Below, one piece after another: positions 42,038 to 52,173 of a DNA stretch of 64,000 bases; positions within the stretch are counted from its first letter, which is position 1, and each line of letters begins with the position of its first letter. A program made the position numbers and the translations under genes. The DNA is from CAWJTV01 sp963845695 (lineage in GTDB: Bacteria; Planctomycetota; Planctomycetia; Isosphaerales; Isosphaeraceae): the NCBI GenBank assembly GCA_963845695.1, contig CAWJTQ010000019.1, positions 1 through 64,000 of the forward strand, in the 5' to 3' direction. A model generated the notes under the pieces. That model saw nothing but the letters and a program-made list of their open reading frames with translations, searched no databases and had not been told where the DNA came from.

Positions 42038-42523
42038 ATGGGGAACATGATGATCGAATGTCATCGGTGGCAATGGACTCGTGCATTGGTCTTCGCCGCC
42101 GTCATGCTGGAAGTGGTCGGCTGTTCCGGTAGCGGCGACAGCCTGCCACGCGAAGCGGTCTCCGGGGTCGTGACATTGGACGGCCAGCCCTTGGCCGATG
42201 GCTCGATCTTATTCGCTCCCCAGTCCGCGGCTACGGCAGGGGAAACCCCCACGTCGGGGGGAGCCCAGATCAAGGAAGGCAACTTCTCCATCGACCAGGA
42301 GAAGGGACTGGTTCCCGGCACCTACGGAGTTTCCATCTATGCGGCTGGGAAACGTGGTGGGGATCAGGGCAAGGCGGCACAACCCGGAGCGGGCGGGAAC
42401 AAGGGCACCGATGTGGCCAAGGAATTGATCCCCAAGAGGTACAATTCCAACACGGAGCTCAAGGTTGAAATCAAGAAGGGAGGCGGGAACAGCAGCCTGA
42501 AGTTTGAACTGAAATCGGACTGA
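42038..42523 (+). CDS. Small lipoprotein, paralogue of the one at 10590
   Basis: The signal peptide ends at a lipobox-like 'VMLEVVGCSGSGDS'. The mature part begins 'LPREAVSGVVTLDGQPLADG' and continues 'GLVPGTYGVSIYAAGKRGGD', matching the earlier paralogue over nearly its full length, with a Lys-rich end (ELKVEIKKGGGNSSLKFELK). In-frame ATGs at 42047 and 42050 are equally possible starts and would place the lipobox at a more usual distance. It lies 164 bases before the DUF1559 gene. The fold suggests a carboxypeptidase-regulatory-like beta sandwich on the outer face of a membrane; role unknown. Confidence 0.8.
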   Translation: MGNMMIECHRWQWTRALVFAAVMLEVVGCSGSGDSLPREAVSGVVTLDGQPLADGSILFAPQSAATAGETPTSGGAQIKEGNFSIDQEKGLVPGTYGVSIYAAGKRGGDQGKAAQPGAGGNKGTDVAKELIPKRYNSNTELKVEIKKGGGNSSLKFELKSD

Positions 42524-42687
42524 GCCATCACGGGGCGGCAGCGATCTTCTCCCCAGTTCGGTGATTTTGAGGGACGAGACTTCCAGATTCGTCCATCACG
42601 TTGAGCCGATGTTCATCGGCAACCCGTTTTCTCGTTTATTCATCTAATTCACTTCGATCTCTCCATTCGCAAAGAGGACATTGAGTC

Positions 42688-43710
42688 ATGAATCATCGTC
42701 AGCGTGGCTTTACCCTGATCGAGCTGCTGGTAGTCATTGCCATCATTGCGGTCCTGATCGCGTTGCTCCTGCCCGCGGTCCAAGCGGCCCGCGAGGCTGC
42801 CCGCCGCGCCCAGTGCACCAACAACCTCAAGCAGATCGGCCTGGGCATGCACAATTACCACGACCAGCAGGGCACTCTGCCGCCGGGGGTCAAGGGGTGC
42901 TGCTGGGGGACGTGGCTGCTCTACATTCTCCCCTATATTGAACAGACCCCCATGTTCAATGCCTGGAACGCGGCCGGGAACGATCAGTTGGAGAACTCCG
43001 GGAAACAGACGGGCCAGTTCCGCTACGGCGGCGCGGTCAACACGACCGTGACGTACAGGCGGGTCAGCTCGTACCTTTGCCCGAGCGATCCCAACAACCT
43101 CAACCTGCCGGGTGGCGGCTGGGCTGTCACCTGTCAGAACTACGTCGTCAATTTCGGCAACACGATCACCAACCAGCCCCAGTACTTCCTCTGGAACAAC
43201 ATCAAGTTGCCCTTCATGGGCTCACCCTTTACCGACATGGGCTCGCCGGATACCGACATCACGGCGGGCACGCAGCAGGCTAACGCGGCGGGCACGATCA
43301 ATTTCTCGGGCATCCCCGACGGTCTCAGCGTCACCATGATGACCTCGGAGGTCCTCGTGGGACAGGGTTGGAACCTGCACGGGTTCTCGTGGTGGGGCTA
43401 CGCCCCGCAATTCACGGGGCTCAATCCCCCCAACTCGTCGCAGCCCGACGTGATGCAATCCGCCAGCTACTGCTCCAGCGGCAACCCACAAGGCGTGACC
43501 TGCGTCGGTGCGACCGGGGCGCTCAGTAGCAGCGGCGTCTACACGGGACTGGGGATGGTCAACGTGCCCCGCAGCAAGCACCCCGGCGGCGTCAACGTCG
43601 GCATGTGCGATGGCAGCGTCCGATTCATCAAGAATTCGGTCAACGTCTATACCTTCCAGCAACTCTCCTCCGCCAAGGGGAACGAGGTCATCAGTTCCGA
43701 CTCCTACTGA
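42688..43710 (+). CDS. DUF1559 prepilin-like protein (copy 2)
   Basis: The leader 'MNHRQRGFTLIELLVVIAII' and helix ending 'REAARRAQCTNNLKQIGLGM' mark a type IV prepilin-type N-terminus. The DUF1559 body ends with 'SKHPGGVNVGMCDGSVRFIK', the H-x9-DG motif. It is intact at 340 residues and shares many positions with copy 1, including 'CPSDPNNLNLPGG' and 'LTSEVLVGQG'-like blocks. Same neighbours as copy 1: lipoprotein before, sulfatase-like gene after. Confidence 0.95.
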   Translation: MNHRQRGFTLIELLVVIAIIAVLIALLLPAVQAAREAARRAQCTNNLKQIGLGMHNYHDQQGTLPPGVKGCCWGTWLLYILPYIEQTPMFNAWNAAGNDQLENSGKQTGQFRYGGAVNTTVTYRRVSSYLCPSDPNNLNLPGGGWAVTCQNYVVNFGNTITNQPQYFLWNNIKLPFMGSPFTDMGSPDTDITAGTQQANAAGTINFSGIPDGLSVTMMTSEVLVGQGWNLHGFSWWGYAPQFTGLNPPNSSQPDVMQSASYCSSGNPQGVTCVGATGALSSSGVYTGLGMVNVPRSKHPGGVNVGMCDGSVRFIKNSVNVYTFQQLSSAKGNEVISSDSY

Positions 43711-44210
43711 GCCGGGCGGATGACTCGGATGTGCCGGGTCATGCTGGGGGGGTGAAGTTCTCGCTGAGCCGACGAATTCGAAGGCTCGGGTGGAACTTCG
43801 CCCTCCGGTTACAACCCATCGGACGAATCCCCTCTTCTGGAAGAGGGGACGATGAATGTCAGGTCAACCGCGCCTTCGCACACGAGCCGGCTCCGCAGGC
43901 GGAGCCTCCCCTGCCCTGACACTCGTGACGGCCTGGCTCAGGACTTGACAGTCTGCGCCGGTCTCGCCGAAACTCGAAGATCTCCCAGAGACGCTCACAG
44001 AATGAGAGATATCCAGTGAGGGTGTGACTCCGTCCCTACCCTGGGCGATGGAATAGTGGACTGTAGGGAGAGGGGAAAGACGACCATTACGGGTCCGCTC
44101 CGTCCTTTCCACGCTCCACATCTCACTCCCCATGGTTCAGACGGAGCCGCACGCTCCCAATTCCTTCAAGACGGTAGCGTTTCTCGGAATGGCGAGGGTT
44201 TGACGGGCCG
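43711..44210. other. Intergenic stretch with palindromic repeats
   Basis: GGCTCCGCAGGCGGAGCC at 43889 is a perfect eight-pair hairpin. At about 44018 (GTGAGGGTGTGACTCCGTCC) and 44125-44158 (reverse strand GGGAGCGTGCGGCTCCGTCT) are two opposed arms of the GCTCCGTC repeat seen at 12386. As there, the repeat sits between the DUF1559 and sulfatase genes. No gene is seen. Confidence 0.5.
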
Positions 44211-46210
44211 ATGCTGATGACGAGTCGGACTGCTGTCTTGAAGGAGACCGTAGCGGCGGTCTCGCCGGGGCGGAATCCTGGCGCTGAGGATCTGCGCCCG
44301 CATCAGTTCCTGGTCCTGTCGCTCTGGTGCGGCCTGGCTGTTGGTCCGCTCGAGGTCGGGGGGATCGTGCTGCGCAAGCACACCGTGGACCTGAACCAGT
44401 TGTACTGGATGAGCCGCCATTTCGTCTGGCTCATCCCACTGACCGACCTGCTGATCTTCCTGGCGGTCGGCCTGACCTTCTGGCCCATCACCCTTTGCGG
44501 TCGCAAGGGCCGCAGGCTGGCCGCTCGACTGCTGTGCGCTCTGGCCCTCCTCGCACCTCTCTGGGGGGTCTTCCCGGGGATCTACGGCCCCGCCGGGTTT
44601 CTCCTGGCCGTGGGCATCGCGGTGCAGGTGGTCCCGGCCCTGGAGCGCCGGGCGACCCGATTCCACCAGTGGGTCAAACGGAGCTTCCCGGTCCTGGCGG
44701 TCGTCACGCCTCTACTGGCGGCTTCGGTCTGGGCCGGCGATCGTCTCAAGGGGTGGCGCGATGAGGCGCGGGCACTGCCGTCGCCCGGTTCACCGAACGT
44801 GCTGCTGATCGTTCTGGACACGGTCGGGGCCAATCACCTGAGCCTGCACGGATATCGCCGCCCGACCAGTCCGAACCTGGACGCTCTGGCGCGGCGCGGG
44901 TCCGTTTCGACCGGGTGCAGGCCACCTCGTCGTGGACGTTGCCCTCGCACGCCAGCTTTTTCACAGGGCGATGGCCCCACGAGCTCTCGGCCAGTTGGTT
45001 CACGCCACTGGATACGACCCGTCCGACGCTGGCGGAGTACCTGGGCTCTCGGGGTTATGCGACGGCCGGGTTCGTCGCCAACCTGGCTTATTGCGGCGCC
45101 GACACGGGACTGGGCCGAGGTTTCGCCGTCTACCAGGATTACTGCTTCCCCGAGCTCAGCGCCTTCAAACTGGCGGCCCTGATCCAGCGGCCCCTGGAGG
45201 GGTTGAGGACTGCCGATATCTTTCTGAGAGAGCACCTGAGTCTCGACGTGTTGCGGCCGATGTTGCGGCCGATCTGGGGACGATTCAACGCCGATTCGCG
45301 GAAAGACGCACCGGTGGTCCATCGCGAGTTCTTCGACTGGCTGTCGAGTCGACGGCAGCCGGAGCGGCCGTTCTTCGTCTTTCTGAATTTCTACGATGCC
45401 CACTATCCCTATCAGCTCCCCAACGGGAGTATCCACCGCTTCGCCGCGAAGCCGCGCAACCCTCACGAATCCGAACTGATCCAGAACTGGTGGTACGTGG
45501 ACAAGCGACGGCTCTCGCTCGGGGAGATTGCGTTCGTTCGCGACTTCTACGACGATTGCGTCGCGAACCTCGACGAGCAACTGGGCCGGCTGATCGGCGA
45601 GCTCGGTCGCCGGGGCGTCCTCGACCAGACCTGGGTGATCGTCACCTCGGACCACGGCGAAAGCTTCGGCGAACAACCGGGCATCTTCGGGCACGGGACG
45701 AGCCTGTATCAGCCTCAGCTCCACGTCCCGCTGGTGATCGTCCCTCCGGCGGCGATGAGCGGGGGGACACCGCCGAGGGTGGTGCCGGAGACGGTGAGCC
45801 TCCGCGACCTGCCGGCGACGGTCGTCAACCTGCTGGATCTCGAGGCCGGCTCGCCGTTCCCCGGCGCATCGCTGGCAAGGCTCTGGGGCCGCGGCACCTC
45901 GGAGGCCGTCGTGAAGACCACGAGCCCCAGCCCGGCACTTTCGGAGGTCGTCCCGATCGATCCCGTGGAGCCGGAATCGGCGGAAACGCTGGAGCGCCGG
46001 CGGGTCTTGGCGTCGCTGGCCGAGGGGCATTGGATCTACATCCGGCGAGAGGGGGTCCCGCCCGAAGAGCTGTTTGACTTGCGAACGGACGGCCGCCAAC
46101 GACACAATCTCGCCGAGGATCCGGCCGCACAGCCCGTGGTCGAGCGGATGCGGCGGCTGCTCGATCAGATGACGGCAGGCCCGCTCACGCACGATCGGTT
46201 CAATCCCTGA
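44211..46210 (+). CDS. Membrane-anchored sulfatase-superfamily protein (copy 2), one frameshift
   Basis: Four to five N-terminal hydrophobic helices ('HFVWLIPLTDLLIFLAVGLT') are followed by 'NVLLIVLDTVGANHLSLHGY'. A one-base loss near 44895, shown by comparison with copy 3 (which reads 'ARRGIRFDRVQATSSW'), moves the frame. The catalytic region continues 'SSWTLPSHASFFTGRWPHEL', again with Thr at the nucleophile place, and 'IVTSDHGESFGEQPGIFGHG' for the metal site. The end is 'LFDLRTDGRQRHNLAEDPAA'. It is followed six bases later by copy 3, so the two are tandem duplicates in one operon. Substrate unknown. Confidence 0.85.
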
Positions 46211-46216
46211 GATGCC

Positions 46217-48257
46217 ATGCAACCCAAAGTCCCCCTCGAGATCGGGGAGTCGAATGGTCCCATGACGACGATCGGTGGGGTCGATGTCCTCCAGGAGACC
46301 GACACGGCGGGCTCGCCCGAGCCGGCCCTCGCCGCCGGACGATTGCGTCCGCACCAGGTCCTGGTCCTGGCGGCCTGGTGCGGCCTGGTCGCCGGGCTGC
46401 TCGAGGTCGGCGCGATCGTGGTGCGCAAGCACGCGGTGGACCTCAATCGGTTCTACTGGATGAGCCGTCATTTCGTCTGGCTGATCCCCCTGACGAACCT
46501 GCTGATCTTCCTGATCCTGGGCGTGGTCCTGGCGGTGCTCGTCTGGCTCTGGCCGGGTCGGGGGAGCCGGCTCGTCGCCCGGCTCCTGTGCGCCGATGAC
46601 CCTGCTCCCGTGCTGCTGGGCTGCCTTTCCTCGGATCTACGGGATTGCCGGGTTCCTCCTGGTGATGGGGGTCGCCGCCTGGCTGGTCCCGGTCCTGGGG
46701 CGGCATGCCGCGGGGTTTCGCCGGTTCGTCACATTCAGCTTTCCGGTCGTGGCGGTCGTCACGCTGCTCCTGGCGGGTTCAGTCTGGGCCGGCGATCGGC
46801 TCAAGGAGAGGCGCGAGGAGGCACAGGCGCTGCCGTCGCCCGGTTCCCCGAACGTGCTGCTGATCGTCCTGGACACGGTCGGGGCCAATCACCTGAGCCT
46901 GCATGGATACCACCGCCCGACCAGTCCGACCCTCGACGACCTGGCGCGGCGCGGCATCCGTTTCGACCGGGTGCAGGCCACCTCGTCATGGACCTTGCCC
47001 TCGCATGCCGGCTTCTTCACAGGACGATGGCCCCACGAGCTCTCGGCCGGCTGGCTCACCCCGCTCGACGCGACCCATCCCACGCTCGCCGAGTATCTCG
47101 AGTCGCGGGGTTATGCCACGGCCGGCTTCGTCGCCAACCTGTTCTATTGCGGAGCCGACACCGGCCTGGAACGGGGCTTCACGCGCTACCAGGACTACAT
47201 CTTCCCGGGGCTCAGCGCCTTCAAGCCTGCGGCCCTGGTCGACCGGCCGGTGGAGGGCCTGCGCGCGCTCCACGATATCCTGAGAACGCGGATCAACGTC
47301 ACGCTCTTGCAACCCCTGCTCGTGATGTTCGACGCGGGAAATCGGAAGCCGGCGACGGCCGTCAGTCGCGAGTTCCTCGACTGGCTGTCGAGCCGAAGGC
47401 AGCCGGAGCGGCCGTTCTTCGCCTTCCTGAATTACTTCGACGTCCACTACCCCTACAAGCTCCCGGAAACCGGCGTCCATCGTTTCGGCACCAAGGCACG
47501 CACCGAACGCGAGATCCAGCTCATCGATCACTGGCGGACGACGGACAAGCGCGGACTCACCGCGCGCGAGATCGCGTTCATGCGCGACTCCTACGACGAC
47601 TGCGTCGCGGGCCTCGACGAGCAACTGGGCCGGCTGATCGACGAGCTAGAGCGGCGCGGCGTCCTCGACCGGACCTGGCTGATCATCACCTCGGACCACG
47701 GCGAGAGCTTCGGCGAGCAGACCAACACATTCGTCCACGGGACGAGCCTGTATCAGCCGCAGATCCATGTCCCGCTGGTGATCGTCCCGCCGGGTCGGAG
47801 CACGTCGCCGCGGGTGGTGCCGGAGACGGTGAGCCTCCGCGACCTGCCGGCGACGGTCGTCGACCTGCTGGACCTCGAGGCCGACTCGCCGTTCCCCGGC
47901 GCATCGCTGGCGCGGCACTGGGATAGCACGTCCGCAGGAGAAGCCTGGAATCGTTCCGGCTCCGAGCCGATGCCCGCGTTCTCGGAGCTGGTTCCATCGG
48001 ACCCTCTCGATCCGGACCCGGCGCACCTGATCGCAGACCGGACGGTGTGGGCGTCGCTGGCCGACGGGGATTCGATCTATATGCAGGTCCGGTGGAAAGA
48101 CGCGCTCGAAGAAGGGGTGTACGACCTGAAACGGGATCCGCTGCAATCGCTCAACCTCATCAAAGAGGCGGCCTCGCAGCCCTTCCTCGAGCAAATGCGG
48201 GCGATCCTGGATCGGCTGACGGCCGGTCCGCTCACGCTCGAGCGGTTTCGACCATGA
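46217..48257 (+). CDS. Membrane-anchored sulfatase-superfamily protein (copy 3), one frameshift
   Basis: It begins only six bases after copy 2. The N-terminus 'QVLVLAAWCGLVAGLLEVGA' starts the membrane domain. A shift near 46596 separates this from the frame with 'FPRIYGIAGFLLVMGVAAWL'. The phosphatase-like domain follows: 'NVLLIVLDTVGANHLSLHGY', 'SSWTLPSHAGFFTGRWPHEL' and 'IITSDHGESFGEQTNTFVHG'. The C-terminus 'GVYDLKRDPLQSLNLIKEAA' is typical of family members. The Thr-x-Pro-Ser-His motif is shared by all three copies. The membrane domain suggests action on a lipid-linked or cell-surface substrate. Confidence 0.85.
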
Positions 48258-48457
48258 GACCGCGGGAAGAAGGTCCGTCCATCTCGACGATTCTCTGATA
48301 GAATCGACTCACGATGAGATCCTGATCAGCCACGTGGCCAACTCGTTCGACTTCTGGCATGTGGCCCAGGATGCGCGCCTGTACTGGCCCCGCTTCGTCC
48401 GCGTGCGCTGGCAGACGAGTGGTCCCGGGTCGCGCGGTGCGAAGAGAAGGCGTGCCG

Positions 48458-49219
48458 ATGACAGACCAACCCGTGCGAAAACCGTGGTGGCACCGATTCC
48501 GCTTCAGACTGCGGAGCCTGATGATCGCCATCGGGATCGTCGGCGGCGGGCTGGGCTGGATCATCCACCGCGCCCAGGTGCAGCGCGATGCGGTGGCGGT
48601 CATTGAACGGCACGGCGGCTTCGTCCTGTACGACTGGCAATGGAAGAACGGCAATCGGGTTCCAAATGCGATACGGCCGTGGCCGGCCTGGCTGGTGGAT
48701 CGCCTCGGGATCGACTTCCTCGCCAACGTCGTCTACGTCAACTTGAGGGATCGCGCATCGAACGAGTTGCTCACCCAGGTCGAGAAGCTCTCTCGGCTGG
48801 AATGCCTCCTCCTCGCGAGATCGGCGGTCACCGATGAGGGGCTGGCGCATCTGGAGGGTCTGACCGCTCTCCAATGGTTGTCGCTCGATGACACCAAGGT
48901 GAGTGATGCCGGTCTGGTGCACCTCAAGGATCTCAGACAACTCCAGACGCTGTACCTCGGCTTGACCAATGTCACCGATGCGGGTCTACCGCACTTGAAG
49001 CGGCTGAGAGGGCTGAAGACGCTGTCCCTCCGGCTCACCTCGGTCAGCGACCCCGCGGGCCGGGACCTTCAACGAGCGCTGCCGAAGACGAGGATTGCAG
49101 GATCGGCTTGGGGGATGGGTCGGAATCAGGGGCGGGCGTTGGAAATCTATGAGACGATGACGAAGGGGAAGAGCGATCGACCCTCTCAACGGAATGGAAA
49201 GGTTAACCTCCCTCGGTGA
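48458..49219 (+). CDS. Membrane-anchored leucine-rich-repeat protein
   Basis: The start 'MTDQPVRKPWWHRFRFRLRS' leads into one transmembrane helix (LMIAIGIVGGGLGWIIH). This basic 'RFRLRSLM' start before the helix is usual for planctomycete LRR proteins. The C-terminal half has three to four LRRs of the 'VTDAGLAHL' type: 'SAVTDEGLAHLEGLTALQWL', 'DTKVSDAGLVHLKDLRQLQT', 'TNVTDAGLPHLKRLRGLKTL'. These are usually protein-binding; no enzymatic motif. It is intact, alone on the plus strand and convergent with the glycosidase. Confidence 0.85.
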   Translation: MTDQPVRKPWWHRFRFRLRSLMIAIGIVGGGLGWIIHRAQVQRDAVAVIERHGGFVLYDWQWKNGNRVPNAIRPWPAWLVDRLGIDFLANVVYVNLRDRASNELLTQVEKLSRLECLLLARSAVTDEGLAHLEGLTALQWLSLDDTKVSDAGLVHLKDLRQLQTLYLGLTNVTDAGLPHLKRLRGLKTLSLRLTSVSDPAGRDLQRALPKTRIAGSAWGMGRNQGRALEIYETMTKGKSDRPSQRNGKVNLPR

Positions 49220-49364
49220 TCGTCACGTCGAGAGACCACGGTTCGGCGCGGGTTTCCGGGCACCCCAAGGGTCGCCGCCGTGAGCCGGACCCAAGGAGTG
49301 GGACCGGGAGACCTTGTCACGACGACATCGCCGAAGGCGGACCCTGGGCGGGGACATCGGGCAT

Positions 49365-51505
49365 TCAGGGACTCACCTCGAATCCGGCAATGTTGATGAA
49401 CCGCCCCTTCGAACCCGCTGGCTGGGTCTCCGTGATTGTGATCGTGAGGCGGTGGGCGCCACGCGGAGGCCGTCCCTGCGCCACTCGAACGGCTCGTCGC
49501 GGCGCGGACCGTGTTGATCGACCTGGGCGACGATCCGATCATCGATCCCCACCTCCGCAACACCGGCGTCGTCGAATCGGAAGCCGATCCATCGAACGCC
49601 CGTGCCCTGGAAATCAAACGACACCGAGGCTCCGGGCCGGTCGTTGTATCGGAAGGCTTCCGACTCGCGCCAGCCATCGCCCGAGAACCGCGCCCGCGGT
49701 GGGAATGCCGGTTCGGATCGAGGTAGATCGCATAACGCTCCCCCGGCTTGAGGGCGTAGAACGGCCGCACCAGCAGGTCCGCGCCCGAGCGGGGACGATA
49801 CGTCAGCGGCTCGCCATCGGAGGGAACGAGGGACTGCTCCAGGTCGGGCTCGCGGATCAAATCACTCGCGTTGGCTCCGTTCGAGCGGACCGCCATCGCC
49901 AGCGGCCCGCGCACGATCATCGCCGGCCACAGCGCCGAATCGTCGAGCGGCCGGACCGCGAACTTCAACGGCAGCCGGACCTCGGCCCGGTCGCCGTCCC
50001 GCCACTCGCGGCGGACCGTCGCCCAGCCGTGGGCGTCGGCCGCTGCGTCGACGGGTTTGCCGTTGATCGCGACGACCAAGGGACCGGCCAGCCAGCCCGG
50101 CACGCGCACCTTCAATCCGAAAATCGACGGCTGTTGGGATGGTAATGCGACGACGAGATGGGTCAGGTCGGACTCGGGGAACCGGGTGAGCTGACGCACG
50201 ACGACCGCCCCTCCGGCCCGCTCCCACACCACCGTCGAGGGCACGAAGAGGTTGACGTACAGGTCATCGGCACCGTGGAAATAAACCAGGTCGTGAAGGT
50301 CGGCCAGCGCCATCGGACGGGTGCCCGTGCAGCACGACCAGCCGACGGAGTGGTTCCGCTTGAGACCGCCCAGCGCGTTGTAGTCCGAGTAATAGAAGAC
50401 CAGGCCGTCGGACGACATCGGGATCGTGGCCGCGATCCCGTTATAGGCCAGCCGCTCGACCCAATCGCCATATCGGGCATCGCCGGTGATCGTCATCAGA
50501 TACTTGCACAGCTTGAAAACGGCAAAGCAGCCGCACTGGGTCTCGAACGAGTTGTGCGAGTAATCGGTCTTCTTCCGCCACGCGGCGCGGGGCAAGAGCT
50601 GCTCGTCAGGACCGAACCCACCGGTCGGGAAGCATTGATGAGCCAGCAACTCGTCATGAGCGTGGAGGATCGTGTCGAGGAAGTGACGCTCGCCCGTGTG
50701 GAGATACGCCTGCGCCGCGCCGCCCAGGGTATTCACATGACTATAGGCATGATAGACGCCCGTCCGCCGGCCGTTGCCGCGGTCGCCGAAGAGGTCACTC
50801 CTCCTCGCGTAGAGATCCCAGTATTCGGGGTAATGCCAGACCGCGGCGAACTCGCGATACCGCGGGTCGCCGGTACGCGCGGTGGGCGCGGTAGAGGTTC
50901 TCGCTCAGGGTGTACCACTCGGTGCCGCCGAAGGCATAGGGATTCGATCGATCCAGGTTCTTCTCCGCCCAGCCGGTGATCTTCGCCAGCGACGCGGCCG
51001 CCGGCTTGCTGTTGCAGAAGAGGACCATATCGGTCAGGCCGCCGACCATCTTGTCGTAGATGTAATGCGGCGCATTGGGCTTGCGCGAGTAATAGAAATA
51101 ACCATCCAGCTCGACGCACTCGGCCCACCCCGTGAGCAGCGCCTCGGCCTTGGCGCGACAGGTAGGATCTCCGGTCGCCGCGTGCAGTCTGGCCAGGCCC
51201 GAGAGGATCTGGCCGAAGACATGGAAGATGTCCGAGGAGTACCAGCCGCCCAGGTCGGCCCCCGGCGCCGGTTTGCCAGCGCGGCGGCGAAACCCCTGGA
51301 GCAGGTCGTCATTGGGGATTCGCAAGTAATCCTCGCGCGCGGCGTCGACCTGCCGTCGCAACGGGCCATCGTCGAGAGTCACCCCGCGGTAGCCGAACGG
51401 CTCGATCGCCAGCCGGACGGCAGCCGGAGAGGATCGGACCGAAGCGGGCTCGGCCGGCTGGCCGGAGAGGGTCAAGACCACCAGAGCCATGCGTTGCAGC
51501 AGCAT
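49365..51505 (-). CDS. GH127-like (DUF1680) glycosidase, frameshifted
   Basis: The N-terminus 'MLLQRMALVVLTLSGQPAEP' resembles a signal peptide. The helical (alpha/alpha)-type catalytic part includes 'LDGYFYYSRKPNAPHYIYDK', 'EYWDLYARRSDLFGDRGNGR', then 'NSFETQCGCFAVFKLCKYLM' and 'SVGWSCCTGTRPMALADLHD'. The Glu and paired Cys match the zinc/cysteine site of GH127 beta-L-arabinofuranosidases. A C-terminal beta domain reads 'FDFQGTGVRWIGFRFDDAGV' and ends 'RFINIAGFEVSP'. The frame changes near 50880, 49700 and 49460, so the gene is broken as read. It probably acts on plant or algal polysaccharides outside the cytoplasm; the sugar specificity is not proved by the sequence. Confidence 0.75.
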
Positions 51506-51615
51506 CGGTCCCTACCAGTTTGGGAACCTTTCGCTCCGCCGGATCGACGGGGCCGGTGGCCCGCTCCAGACGGCGGATGTCGAGGTCGGTTGAGGATGAC
51601 GGGATCAGTTCAAGA

Positions 51616-51886
51616 CTTCTCGCCGAACACCACCGGGATTTGCCCCGAAGGGGGCGAGACAAATCAGCCCGGGGCAACGCCCCCGGAACCAAGGAACCTC
51701 CACGAAAGAGCCCTGACAGGGCGGTACAGGCGATCGTCCCGACCCGGCTTGTAACACCCGTTCAGGGCTCGGCTGGGGGGGCGTGATCGCTCTCCCGGGG
51801 CGTGGCCCCGGGCTGGTCTGTTTCGGCCCCTTTGGGGCGGGAATTCGCCGCGCCTGGCCCCGACTCCGGTGGTGTTGAGCGAGGAG
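51616..51886. repeat. Long imperfect inverted repeat (MITE-like palindrome)
   Basis: The left arm begins CTTCTCGCCGAACACCACCG and contains GCCCCGAAGGGGGCGA and AGCCCGGGGCAACGCCCCCG. The right arm, read on the other strand, begins CTCCTCGCTCAACACCACCG and contains CGCCCCAAAGGGGCCGAA and AGCCCGGGGCCACGCCCCGG. Arms are about 110 bases with a centre of about 60 bases. There is no ORF. It lies in the promoter region between the glycosidase and the Tat-exported protein. Confidence 0.75.
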
Positions 51887-52173
51887 TCTCGAGTATTCCC
51901 CACCAAACTAACGAGACCTCGGCTCTCAGTCCATGGCCCTGGTCCGGTGGGCCGCTCAACCAGTCTACTGTTCCCGAGGCTTGCCGCCGGGATGACCGCG
52001 CGTCAGAATGAGCGCGGGGGGGACCGGATCGCCCCGTGCATTCCTCTGGTCGTGCAGGATCGCGGAGTGGCGTTCGGTGGGTCTGACCGCGCATCGCGTC
52101 GTTCGACTCACCCCACCCCCCCAATCTCACGCGTCTTCGAACCCCAGGAGCCATCCTGAGAACAGGAGCAGCT

